A stretch of DNA of 40,543 nt, taken from Xylaria sp. FL1777 (taxonomy: Eukaryota; Ascomycota; Sordariomycetes; Xylariales; Xylariaceae). Each line of letters begins with the position of its first letter. The stretch's first letter is position 1. Both the position numbers and the translations under genes were made by a program. The notes under the pieces were generated by a model. It saw nothing but the letters and a program-made list of their open reading frames with translations, was not told where the DNA came from and did not search any database. Shown here one piece after another: positions 23,861 through 34,841 of this stretch. The stretch covers positions 1 through 40,543 of the forward strand of contig MU400798.1 in NCBI GenBank assembly GCA_022578965.1. Reading direction: 5' to 3'.

Positions 23861-25162
23861 AAAATAAATAGTAGTTATAATTTTAGTAATTATAAGTAGC
23901 TATAATAAAACCTAAAACTAAAGCAAAACTAATAAAAGCTACTAAAAACAAAATATTTAAAACTATATAGTAATTATATTTTAGCTTATTTTTAAATATG
24001 TAAAAACTAATATAAAGTAATGTTGTTTTTAGAAAAAATTTAGCATGCTAAAAAAATAACTTAAAGTAATTTAAATTGTTATTACTTTAGTAATATTTGT
24101 TTTTTTAAAAATTTATATAGCATTGCTTTAAGTAGTTTATATAGCATTATTACTAACTATTAGTTTTTTATGTAGTATTGCTTTTTTTTTTAAGTTTTTT
24201 ATAATATTATTTGTTTTTTACTTAAAAGGTTTGCGCTATATTGTTGTTTATAAAACATAACTTATATAGTATTAAATTTTTTATATAAAGTTTGATTTTA
24301 TTTATATTATATTAAAAACTGCAATAATTAAATCTATTAGTTATAAAAGCAATATAGTTTATATATATAGCTAAAAGTATATATAGCTTTTTTATTTACT
24401 ACGATTTTTATAATATATAGTAAACATACTACTGCTTTTTATATTTATTTTAAACGTAATTCTTTTTTATTATAATTATTTTGTTATGCTTAGTTTTATA
24501 AAAGTTTACTAGTGCACTTTTTAAAAAGGATATAAATACTTAAAAGAAATAATTGCAGTTTATATAAGCATATTTAGCGTATAGTTTTGCTAAGCTAGTA
24601 TTTAATCTTATGTAATATTTTGCTGTTTTTTTTTTTGTGATTTTTTTTGTTTTTACTTTACGTAAGTTCTTTTTTTTTTTTTTAAGCTTAAATTGCCTTG
24701 CTTTTTTAAGCAGTAGCTTTAGCAGCTAAATAAGTTTTCTAGGTTTACTTAAAAACAGAAAGCTTAAGGTTAATAATATTGTTTTTTTTAATGTTTGCTT
24801 AGTGTATGTTTAAACTTTTGCTTTTTTAAACGAAAAAAGTAAGCTTAAAGGCTTAAAAAAACGAAGCTTTAGTAAAAAAAGCATTAGCTTATATATTGTT
24901 TATATTATTAGCTATAGTATTTTGCTTTTTTTTAACGGCTAAAAAAAAAGCAAAAATGTATTGCTTGTTATAATAAAAGTACTAAGCTTAAAAAGATTGC
25001 TTAGTAATAGCTTAAAATGCAAAAATCTTTGCTTTTAAAAAAAAAACTATTAAAAGCTTTAGTAATTAATATATTATTTGTTTTAAAGTAAATAAAGCTT
25101 ACTACTAAGTATATTTTATTTTATTTAAGTTGCTTTTTAAAAAAGTTTGCTATTTATTGTAC
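23861..25162. other. AT-rich interval, no recognisable gene
   Basis: Decayed sequence with a somewhat less mutated patch around 24530-24900 (AAGGATATAAATAC, AACGAAAAAAGT, AACGAAGC, TTTTTGTGATTTT). No family was read and no array was seen. Confidence 0.4.
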
Positions 25163-25388
25163 TAATAATTAAAGCTACTTTTTAAAAGCTAATGTAAAAC
25201 TTTGTATAGTTGTTTGCTGCAGTAAATTAAGCTATATTTAAGTTTTAAACACTTTTGCTGTTTTATTATTTATAGCGCTAATAATTAAAGCTACTATTTA
25301 AAAGCTAATATAAAACTTTATATAGTTGTTTGCTATACTTAATTAAGCTATAACTAATTAAGCTATATTTAAGTTTTAAACACTTAAG
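25163..25388. repeat. 116-bp tandem duplication
   Basis: Copies start with AATAATTAAAGCTACT (AAAGCTAC at 25171 and 25287) and end with AAGCTATATTTAAGTTTTAA. The second copy carries an 18-bp insertion that duplicates its own TTAATTAAGCTATAA motif. Other differences are transitions (AATGTAAAACTTTGTATAG against AATATAAAACTTTATATAG). Confidence 0.85.
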
Positions 25389-25915
25389 TATTATAAGTAA
25401 TAAATTAGCATTTTGCTATATAAAACTGCTTAAAAAATAAGCTACCGGATTATTATTTGCATTTTTAGCATTTTTTGTAAAACTAAGCAAAAGATTTAAT
25501 AAAAATAGAAATTTTTTAAACATATTAAGTTAACTATTATAGCACTAATAAAAACAGTGTTTGCTTTTATATATATAGGAAAAAATATTGCTAAATAGCT
25601 AGTTTTTTATAGAAATAGTTATTATTATTGTAAAATTTTAGCAAAAAAAGTATTAGTACTTAAAAAAAGTTAAAGGTGCAAGTTCTAAAGAATTTCTTTA
25701 TAAGTAAAAAAGGCTGCAATGTTAGCTTTATTATTATTATATAATATTGCAGCATGTAAGGTTTATTAGTTAAAATTACTATTTTAAAAGCAAAAAAAAA
25801 AAAGCTTTTTATATTACTATGCTTTTTTTATACTATAAAATCTAGTAAAAACCGGATACTTTTAATTGTGTTTTAAGGTTAATATAAAAGTTAGAATTGT
25901 AAAAACTGTATTAAA
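25389..25915. other. AT-rich interval with a hairpin and two ACCGGAT sites
   Basis: Contains a perfect 8-bp inverted repeat GCTGCAAT (25713-25720) / ATTGCAGC (25746-25753) around an AT loop. ACCGGAT, a word otherwise nearly erased, occurs near 25444 and 25852 in the same orientation. GGTGCAAGTTCTAAAGAATT at about 25675 is another less mutated spot. No coding content was read. Confidence 0.45.
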
Positions 25916-26130
25916 ATAAATAAAAAATACAATAAAAAAAGAAAAAAAAAAGTAAATAAAAAATAAAAGAAATAAAAGGTAAAAATACCTAAAAATAAAA
26001 AGAAATAAGGAATATAATAAATAAATAAATTAATAGAAAAGATAAAAAATAAAGAGGATATAAAATAAAAAAGATATAAAATAAAGAAAATGTAAAAAAA
26101 AAAAAATATAAAATAAAGAAAAAGTAGAAA
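25916..26130. repeat. purine-rich low-complexity tract (AAATAAAGAAA-like)
   Basis: About 215 bp of A with scattered G and T (GATAAAAAATAAAGAGG, ATAAAATAAAGAAAA). GA and GG are present and GC dinucleotides absent, the reverse of the surrounding pattern. The 111-codon - strand frame across it is a Phe/Leu/Tyr chain produced by this composition and not a gene. Confidence 0.7.
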
Positions 26131-27230
26131 TTTAACTATATTAAAAGGATTTTTTGCGTAAAATACTGCTTTTTTAAACGTAACTAAAGTATAAAAAAAG
26201 CTTAAAAACAAAACTACAACATGCAAAATGCAATAATAAAAACCTTTTTTGTAGTTCTTTTATGCTTGCAAAATTATTTATAAAAGCAAGCATAAGCATA
26301 AAAAGTTAATCTAGATTTACTTTAAAAAAAAAAAACAATTGCTTTTTATTGCTACTTATTATAATAAATCTTTAAGCATATATAAGTAAGCATATAATTT
26401 TTAATGCATGTAGCACTTTTTATAACTTATATATATAAAAGTAATAAAACATTTATAGCTTTTTTTCTATTTTTATTTAAGAATTTGTTTTAGTTATAGC
26501 ATAGTTATGCTTTATTTATTTTATTTTATTTTAGTTTATTTATTTGTTTTAGTGTATATTTTTTTGCTATTTTTTTTTTATGATTTTGTTTTTTATGTTT
26601 TTTTAATGCACAAAAACTATAAAGTATATATGCTTTAATAATAGATTCTAAAGCAATAAAGTTTATAAAATAATAATAACTTTTATATTTTAGCTTTTTT
26701 TACGCATTAAAGAAGTTTTAATACTGCATTATAGCGCTAACTTTAAATTGTTTTAATATTTAAATAAAAAAAGATTATAATTAGAAAATCTAGCTTTTTT
26801 TTTGATTTATACGCAACTAGTAGCGCTTATAGCAAATGTACGTTTTAACTTTTATTTGCGTTGCATTTTTTTATTAATGCTAGCAAAAAACATAATTACA
26901 AACTATAACTGCATACGTACATTTGTTCTTTAATGTATTTTTGTATGTATATATTATTTTTACTTAAAAGCTCTTTTTGTATAAACTACGCGCTATAAGC
27001 CGTTTTATAAGCTTAATTGTTTTTTTTTTTTTTTATAACAATAATATGTTTAAATAGTAAAGCAAAGCTAACTTTTTTTTTGCTATAGCAGTAAACTGAA
27101 CTTTTTTTTACTTTTTTTTTACTTAAAAGCTTTTAAGCTATAGTATGTTTTATATTTGTTTATTTTTTGTTGCTTTTTTAAAGTTTTCTTTTTGTTGTAT
27201 GTATTAAATTTAACTTAAAAAAAAAAAACA
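26131..27230. other. AT-rich interval with a less decayed patch
   Basis: Around 26760-27010 G/C-containing words are commoner. CAAATGTACGT near 26835 is repeated as its inverse ACGTACATTTG near 26915, leaving about 70 bases between. ACTAGTAGCGC and TACGCGCTATAAGCCG also survive. No reading frame of a known family was found. Confidence 0.45.
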
Positions 27231-27325
27231 TGCTTTATATTTATAATAAGAAAAAAAAAGAACTGCTTTATATTAATAATAAAAAAGAAAAAAAACCGCT
27301 TTATATTAGTAATATAAAAAAGCTT
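27231..27325. repeat. 33-bp tandem array, 3 copies
   Basis: yGCTTTATATTxATAATA followed by an A/G run, starting at 27231, 27264 and 27297, exactly 33 bp apart. Confidence 0.85.
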
Positions 27326-27372
27326 TTAGCTGTAATAAATGTTGCTATATAAAAAAGATTTAAACATTAGTA

Positions 27373-27706
27373 GTATAGTTATTAAAAAGTATTATAAGTA
27401 TTAATAAGGTTTAAAGTAGAAATTTTCTTTGCATTTGCTTGGTATGCTTTTTAAACTTTTTTAGCGCTAAATAAACTAACTATATTTTTAGTAGTTATAG
27501 CGCTAAAAAATCTAAAGTAAAAGCAAGATAAACAAGTGCTTATAGTTATTAAACAATATTATAAGCGTTAATAAAGTTTAAAGTAAAAATCTTTTTTTAT
27601 ATTTGCTTAGTATGCTTTTAAACCTTTTTAGCGCTAAGTAAACTAACTATATTTTTAGTAGTTATAGCGCTAAAAGATCTAAAGTAAAAATAAAATAAGC
27701 AAATGT
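27373..27706. repeat. 167-bp tandem duplication with internal AGCGCT palindromes
   Basis: Two copies offset by 167 bp (AGCGCTAA at 27463 and 27630). Each holds TTTAGCGCTAA, then ACTAACTATATTTTTAGTAG, then TTATAGCGCTAAAA, then ATCTAAAGTA. The paired AGCGCT sites make an inverted repeat of about 12 bp inside each unit. Differences between copies are mainly transitions (AAATAAAC/AAGTAAAC, TTGGTATGC/TTAGTATGC). Confidence 0.85.
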
Positions 27707-28019
27707 TTTATGTTTATATAAGCTTTTATTAATGCTTATTATATATAGCTATAGTATTATGCTAAGAACTATATTGCTTATGGTTTTTTATAAAAAGATC
27801 TAAGGTTATTTTTTGTTTGGATATTTTTTTATTAATACTAAAAAAAAAAAAAAAGAACTTTTTTCTTTTTTTTTCTTTTTTATTTATTTATGCTATAGCA
27901 TTAATCTTTTAGTACTCGTTAAATTAGTTTAATTAAAAGGAAAGTTTTTAAAAAAAGAAAAAAAAGAACTTGTTTTTACTACTAATGTATATTTAAAAAC
28001 AAAAAATATAATAAAAAAA

Positions 28020-28265
28020 GTTAAAAAATAACGCGTAGTAATTAATGCTGTTTGCTTGTTAAAAAACAAACAATAAGTTTAAAAAAATTAAAAAGCAACG
28101 CGTAGTAATTAGTGCTGTTTGCTTATTAAAAAACAAACAATAAGTTTAAAAAGGTTAAAAAGCAACACGTAATAATTAGTGCTGTTTACTTATTAAAAAA
28201 CAAACAATAAGTTTAAAAAAGTTAAAAAGCAACGCGTAGTAATTAGTGCTATTTGTTTTATTAAA
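28020..28265. repeat. 67-bp tandem array, about 3.6 copies
   Basis: ACGCGTAGTAATTA recurs at 28031, 28098, 28165 (as ACACGTAATAATTA) and 28232, exactly 67 bp apart. Each full unit carries CTTATT...AATAAG and GTTTG...CAAAC inverted pairs around an A6 loop. Unit differences are CGCG/CACG, TTGTT/TTATT and TGCT/TACT, all transitions. Confidence 0.9.
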
Positions 28266-28339
28266 AAATAAAAAAAGTATGTTTTATAAAGTTTAAAAGC
28301 AAAGCTTATATAAAAAAAGCACTTTTATTTATAATAGGC

Positions 28340-29117
28340 AGCAATAAGTTTATAATATATATACGCGTTGCTATAAAAAGCAAAAGTAACTTTATTACGT
28401 ATGCTATTAAAAGTGCATTAGCTGTTTTTTTTTTTATATATATAATATATAAATGTACGTGTTGCTATAAAAAGCAAAAGTAATTTTATTGCATACGCTA
28501 TTAAAAGTGCATTAGCTATTTCTTTTTTTATATATATAATATATAAATGCACGCATTGCTATAAAAAGCAAAAGCAATTTTATTGCGTATGTTATTAAAA
28601 ATGCATTAGCTATTTCTTTTTTTATACATATAACATACAAATGCATGCGTTGCTACAAAAAGCAAAAGTAACTTTATTATATACGCTATTAAAAGTGTAT
28701 TAGCTATTTTTTTTTTTATATATATAACATATAAATGCACGTATTACTACAAAAAGCAAAAGTAACTTTATTATATACGCTATTAAAAGTATATTAGCTA
28801 TTTTCTTTTTTATATATATAATACATAAATATACGTGTTGCTATAAAAAGCAAAAGTAACTTTATTGCGTACGCTATTAAAAGTACATTAGCTATTTCTT
28901 TTTTTATATATATAACATACAAATGCACATGTTGTTATAAAAAGCAAAAACAACTTTATTATGCATGCTATTAAAAGTGCATTAGCTATTTTTTTTTTTA
29001 TATATATAACATATAAATACACGCGTTGCTATAAAAAGCAAAAGCAACTTTATTATGTATGCTATTAAGAGTACATTAGCTGTTTTTTTTTCTTTTATAT
29101 ATATAACATGCAAACGT
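28340..29117. repeat. 94-bp minisatellite, core array of 8 units
   Basis: The anchor GTTGCTATAAAAAGCAAAAG and its variants starts at 28367, 28461, 28555, 28649, 28743, 28837, 28931 and 29025: seven consecutive intervals of exactly 94. Each unit then has TAACTTTATTrCrTAyGC, TATTAAAAGTGCATTAGCT, a T run, and TATATATAAyATAyAAATrC. Variation is almost entirely C/T and G/A at CG- and CA-containing sites (GCACGCG, GTACGTG, GCACGCA, GCATGCG, GCACATG). The left end at about 28340 is marked by a partial unit. Confidence 0.92.
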
Positions 29118-29380
29118 ATTGCTATAGCAAGCAAAAGGGCAGCTTTATTATAAACGCAAGTAAAAGCATATTTATTGTTTTTTATTTTTTTTTGTAAGTA
29201 CTTAAGTAAATATTACATAAACTTATTATAGTAGTAAGCATAAGTAGCTTATATATGTACTAAATAAAAAATGCATGTATTTTTTTTTTTTTTTTTATAT
29301 ATATAATATATAAACATATTGCTGCAGAAAACATAAGCATTTTTTTTACATACTTCATAAAAAGTATATCAGCTGTTTTT
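29118..29380. repeat. diverged right end of the 94-bp minisatellite
   Basis: A ninth anchor (ATTGCTATAGCAAGCAAAAG) lies at 29118, 93 bp after the last regular one. A strongly diverged unit follows at about 29318 (ATTGCTGCAGAAAACATAAG, then AAAAGTATATCAGCTG). Roughly 100 bp of unrelated sequence lies between them. Repeat edges that are more diverged than the core are common in minisatellites. Confidence 0.65.
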
Positions 29381-29420
29381 CTTGTTTTTTTTTTTATTAT
29401 GGCTTACTTTGCCTTTATTA

Positions 29421-29508
29421 TTTTTTTTTTTTTTCTTTTTTTTTTTTTCTCTTTTTTTTTCTTTTTTTCTTTGTTTTTCTTTTTTTCCTTTTTTTCTTTT
29501 TTTTTCCT
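29421..29508. repeat. polypyrimidine tract
   Basis: 88 bases of T and C broken by a single G (29473), containing many TC steps and two CC steps, in a window where these are otherwise rare. It directly follows the minisatellite locus. It may be simple-sequence DNA outside the mutated repeats, or a tract able to form triplex structure. Confidence 0.8.
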
Positions 29509-32500
29509 AAAATCTATACTAACGTAAGCTAGCTTAACGCTTTTTTGTTTCTTTTTACTACGGCTGCTATTTTTATTGTAGCTTTTTGAACTTTTTAGTA
29601 TGTTATAAGCTTTTTTAACGTACTTTTGTTTTTTTTATTATAAGCGCTTTTGCTTATAAGATTTTTTACTTGTATAATTTGTATAGCTATAAGCTTTTTT
29701 GTTTTTTTGCTTGTTTTTTTTTATTTTATTTATACTTAATTTTTTTAAAAAAGGCCTTGCTATTATGTTACTTATGTATACTTAATTTATATGTTTTTTT
29801 AAGCATTGTTTTATGTTATATTATTAACAAAGCAATAAATATAAAAGTATAACTTTTTTTTGCTAACAACTTTATTTTTAGTGTTAGTAGCATTATTATT
29901 AATATAAGCAGCAGGCTAAAAAAGTACTACTTTAAAAAAAGGTAAAATTTTACTATATACTTTGTATAAAATACCTCACGTTAAATTATTGCTAATTTTG
30001 GTTTTTTTATAAAGATGTTTTTAAATTATGTAATATTTTTTAAGCACTGCGAAGCAAAAACAAGTTTTATGCATAATGTACGTTGTTTTTTTAGTTGTTC
30101 TTTTGTTTGTATTGTTTTAGCGCTTTTTTTTTCTTACTGCAAAACCTTTGTTTACTATTCTTATTGTTCTTTTGTTTATATAAGATTTATAGCTTATTAT
30201 TAATGCAAAAAAAATATAAGTTTTGCATTTTACTAAACGTTAATAAAAACTTATTTATTGTTTTAAAAATACTTAAGCTAGCGCTTTTATAAAGCTATAA
30301 CTTAGCTAGTTCTAAAAAATACTTTTTAATACTGTAAGCTTAGCAATAATTATTTTTTTTTTAAGGCTTTTATTTGTAATAAATCGATATTATTTTATAT
30401 AAAAGAAACTTAACTTACTAGCTTAAAAAAAGCAAAAATGCAAACTAACGTTGTTTACTATATTATAAACAACATTTATGCATTAAAAAAAACTAAACAT
30501 AATTAATACTTTGTTTTTTTAAAAGATAAATTTACGGTTATAAAATAAGTAAACATATATATAAAGTTTGCACTATAAATAAAACACTATAAAATATAAA
30601 ATGTTTAATAAAAAACTGCAAAAACTGCAATTTGTAATATAAGCAAAGAAATGTTGCTTGTACTAAAATAGTAAATATAAGAAATAAAGAACTAGAATTT
30701 ATTACTATTAGTAGTAGCAAATATATTAATAATAATAAATGCTAAAAATAGCTATGCAAATATAATAAATTTAATTAAAAATTAATGCGTATTTAAATAA
30801 TGTTTTAACTAAAAAATAAACTAAAGCAAGTTTAAAAAAATAAAACTATATAAGCACCTAAAAGCAAAAAAATGTTTATATAAACTAAAACATAAAAGAT
30901 GTATAATATAATAAAAGTAAACAATAGAAAATAGCAGTAAACAAATATAAAACTTAGAACTAGCTTTAAGAAGTATTTTTAAAGTAGTTATATAAAAAAA
31001 GGTTATTTTTTTTAGTATTTAAATGTTAAAACATATATTTTTAATCTTTTATTATTTGCTATATACTTGGAATTTTTTCTAGCTTTTATTAAGTAAACTT
31101 AACATAAAAAATTATTGTGCTTTTAGTATTAGTTTTTTTTATAGCTTTATAAAACAAACGCTAACTATATAGCTGTTTTATTATAAAAATTAGTTAGTTT
31201 AGTTAATAAGTATTTTTTTATAATATAATTAGTATTTATTTTATTGCATAATAATTGCTTTACTTTTTAGAAGTATTTTTGTAGCTAAACTATAAGTACG
31301 CTTAATATATATTATGCTTTTTATAATAACTTATATATAAGCTAATATAATTAGCGCATAAACTATTAAAACTAGCGTTTAAACTACTTATAGCAGTACT
31401 AATAAGTTAGCGCTTATAATAGGCCTTATATATTTTGTTTTAACTATTAAGCTTTTTTTTCTTTTCTTTTTTTTTTTTTTAGCTTAAAATCTTTGTTTAT
31501 AGCATTAATATATTAGCTGCTATGCTATTTAACTAATTGTAATACTTTTAAAAAAAGCAGCAATATATAAATTTGTTTGTTTTTTAGTTTTAAATTTTGT
31601 AATATTTAATTAGCAAAATAAAGCTTGGTTAAATCTTTAATAAGTTTTGCATTATTTCTTTTGTTTCAATATATAAGCTGCTTTAATATTATAGGCTTTT
31701 TTTGAAATTCGAAAAAATAAGCTTAATAAAAAGCATATAACAAAAAAATAACATGCTGTAATAAAACATTTTTGTTAAGCTTTTTAAAATTAATATTAAG
31801 TTAATCTTAGTTGTAATACTTTGCTAAGTAAACTAAAAATAAATACTTTTATATAACTAAATGTAGTTTAATTATTTTTTGTTATAAAGTTTTTGTGATA
31901 TTTTTTAAAGCTAAAGTATATTTAGGTAAAAAAGCTTTTATTATGCTAGCTGAAAATTTTTCTGCAATTAGTAGCTGTTTTTATTAAAAAAAATAAAAAA
32001 ATAAGCAAGTAAACATAAAATAAATAGTTTTTTTAGCTTTAAAAGCAAACAACTAAAATGTATTATATTAAGTAATACTGCTAAAATTAGCAGTAATTAC
32101 TTTTGTATGTTTAAACTTAACAAGCTTTTAAACTATTTATGTTTGTTTTTGTTTTTAATAAGTTGCTAAAAAAAGTTTTTTAAAGAATACTTATATGCTT
32201 TTGTTTATATTTAAAATTGTAAAACAATTGTTTATATAAATAGTAATAATAAATAATTTATTAATTATATTAGTTAATTTTTTATTATTTTTTTTTATAA
32301 AGCAAATAGATTTTTTATGCTTTAATAAAAGTAGTTTTTTTATATTTTGCTACTATGTAAACCTTTTTAATACTTGTAGTTTTAATACGGTTAGCAAAAA
32401 TGCAGAAAATATATTAAATGTTTTGTTAGTTTGCTGTAGTTTAATAGTAGTTAATAAAGCGTAGCTAAGCTTTTTAACTATTATATTTGTTTGTTTATTA

Positions 32501-32600
32501 TTAATAATTAATTTAAAAAGAATTAAAAATATTACTTAAAGTATATACTTAAATTAATTATGTAAAAACTTTTAGTGCTAAAAATAAGAAAAAAAAAAAT
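29509..32600. other. AT-rich interval, no recognisable gene
   Basis: Three kilobases of decayed sequence. Short frames at 29670-29852, 30015-30203 and 30538-30720 are low in complexity and match nothing I know. 31700-31722 holds a short palindrome (TTTGAAATTCGAAAA). No arrays were seen. Confidence 0.4.
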
Positions 32601-32686
32601 GCTAGCTTAATTTAAGCTAGCTAATTAAAAACTAAAGATTAAAAAGCTGTTTTTTTTACCTTGCTTGCTATAACGCAAGTAAAAAA
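32601..32686. repeat. two adjacent hairpins
   Basis: GCTAGCTTA-ATT-TAAGCTAGC (32601-32621) is a perfect 9-bp stem with a 3-nt loop. About 30 bases on, TTTTTTACCTTGC pairs with GCAAGTAAAAAA (about 32650-32686) with one bulge. The first follows an A run, so it could be a terminator-like or cruciform-forming structure. Function unknown. Confidence 0.5.
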
Positions 32687-34745
32687 CGTGCTTAATATAT
32701 ATTAAAGTTATAACTGCAAAAAATGTAAATATAGCGTATATTAAAAAACTTTTTTAGAACTATTATTACTTTTAAGTAGCTTTTTACTTTATAAATATAA
32801 TAATAACCCGATGTTATAACTGCTAAAAATAGGGCTATTAAGCTAGCATATGTAAAAACAAGCAAAAATGCAGCTAGTGTAAATTTTTAAAACATGCTAA
32901 AAATAAAGCGAACTTATGCTTTATATAAACTAAAGAAAAAGCGGTTAAATGCTTTTTTTATTAAAGCAACTATTTAGCTTAAGCAGTAAAATGTTTAAAA
33001 GCTGTTTAAGCATATAAGCTAACTAAAAATGCTTTTATTTATTGCTTTATGCAATTTGTAATAAAGCTAATTTAAACTTAACTATGTACTAATATTGTTA
33101 TAAAAACGCTAAGTAAACAAATAGCTAATAATTTAACAAGCAAAAATATTATTTGTTTAAAAGGTTATTTATTGAAAAAAACTGCGCTAATAATTGCGCA
33201 AAAGATAAAATTGCAAATTATTGCTAATATACTAAAGCTTTAAAACTAGCTTAAAAAAAACCTGTTTGCGAACTATTAGCATACAGTTTAAATAATAAAG
33301 GGCTGCGCTTATGTAGCAAGCAAAAATGCAAGCAGCAAAAATAACAGTATTAAATAAAAATTAAGCAACGCAATTTTTAAGCAATAGCGCTTAATGTAGT
33401 TAGCTAAAAAAGAAGTATAAAATGTAATAGCAAACAGTTAGTAAAAACGTTTTTATTTAGCTTTAGTATAGTTTTTATTTATGTAAAAAATTAAATTGCT
33501 TTTAGTATAGCTTTTTAAAGCTATTAGTTTTAAATAATACAATATATATAAAGACTTTTTTTTTATTTTAATTTTTTAAGCTAAATTAAAACTAAAGCAT
33601 ATATTTAATATTAAAACATTTAAATTATTTTTAAGTAAAACTTCATTTTTACGTTTAATAAGTAATAATTAAAGGTTATTAAAAATTTTAATACTTGTTT
33701 AAATATTAAATCTTATAAAAAGTAATGCTTTTTGTAAAGCTAAATTATGCTTAACTACGTTTAGTTTATAAGCTACTTTATTTTTTGCTTTAATATAAAC
33801 AGCTATAGCTTAGCTATATATATATATAGTAGCTATAGTATTAAAATACTAAGTTTATTTTATTTTATTTATAATTATAATATATATATATAATGCTAAA
33901 GCTTAATATTTAGCTTTTATTACAGGTTAATATAGTTTACTTTGCGGAAATTTTATTATTGCTTAAGTTAAATATAAAGCTTATAAAGGTTTTATTATTA
34001 AATAAAGCTAATTTAACAATAATTAGCTTATTTAGCTTACTTAAAACTTGCTATAATAGCAGCGCTTTATTGTTTTTAAATGTTAATAATATAAATAGCA
34101 AATCTTAAAGTGTAAAAAGCTTAAAATTACTATTAATAAGTTTAGTATAGCTGCGCTTAAAAGTAGTTTTAAGTTTTTTTGTATTTGCGTTTATAACAGA
34201 AAAATTAAGTTTTTAAGCTATTATAGTAAGCATAAGTATAACATTTTTAAACTTATTAGTATTTTATATATAGTTATATTGTTTAATATAAATTTTCTTT
34301 TTTTTAAGTGCTATTTACTTTTATATAAACATAAATTAAAGGTTTTTAGTTAGTTTTAAGGCTTTTTTAAGCTTTGCAAAAAAAGCCGCTGCTAATTAAA
34401 AACATTAAGCTTTTAATAAATAGCTTCTTTGTTTAATTAAACCTAGTTAAAAAAAAGTATGTTTTAGTTATGCTTTATTTTTGTTTTTACGTAATTTAAG
34501 TTTTTTTGCTAGCTAAGCTTTTAATTTATTAATAGTTATATTTTTATTAGTATTACTAGCATTATAATTATTAATATTAATTATATTAGTGTTTTCTAAA
34601 TTTTTAACTTAATTAAGAGTTAATTTTTATGTTTAACCTTTTTTAAAAAAACAACTTTGCTGCTTTTTTTTTATAAAAAGTAATAAGTTTGTATTAAAAA
34701 AACTTTATAATAGCTATTTTTGTTTTTTATTAGTAAATTGCAAGG
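32687..34745. other. AT-rich interval, possible coding traces
   Basis: Decayed sequence. Around 33165-33450 the + strand reads coherently for a stretch (CANNCAKDKIANYC, then KPVCELLAYSLNNKGL, then CSKQKCKQQK) with stops mostly TAA. No family was recognised and I give this low weight. TAATAACCCGATG at 32808 and GGGCTGCGC at 33300 are less mutated islands. Confidence 0.35.
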
Positions 34746-34841
34746 TTAGCTAAGCAATTAGTTAAGCAGTTAGCTAAGCAGTTAATTAAATAGTTAATTA
34801 AGCAATTAGCTAAGTAATTAATTAAGCAGTTAATTAAACAT
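34746..34841. repeat. 12-bp tandem array, 8 copies
   Basis: Eight uninterrupted units of the form TTAGCTAAGCAG / TTAATTAAGCAA. Every difference is consistent with GC to AT change at the same three positions (AGCTAAGC, AGTTAAGC, AATTAAGC, AATTAAAT). The ancestral unit was probably TTAGCTAAGCAG or more GC-rich. Confidence 0.92.

Noticed and set aside
25440..25860. Two ACCGGAT sites 408 bp apart as ends of a small element.
   Set aside because: They are in direct, not inverted, orientation and the flanks do not align beyond about 8 bases.
25891..26226. Longest open frame in the window (111 codons, - strand).
   Set aside because: It is a Phe/Leu/Tyr/Ile chain translated from a purine-rich simple tract. 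It has no start context, domain or neighbour to support a gene.
28020..29380. CRISPR-like regular repeats.
   Set aside because: The units are contiguous tandem copies without unique spacers, and nothing else suggests a prokaryote.
32808..32820. TAATAACCCGATG as telomeric repeat remnant.
   Set aside because: A single partial TAACCC-like word with no array.
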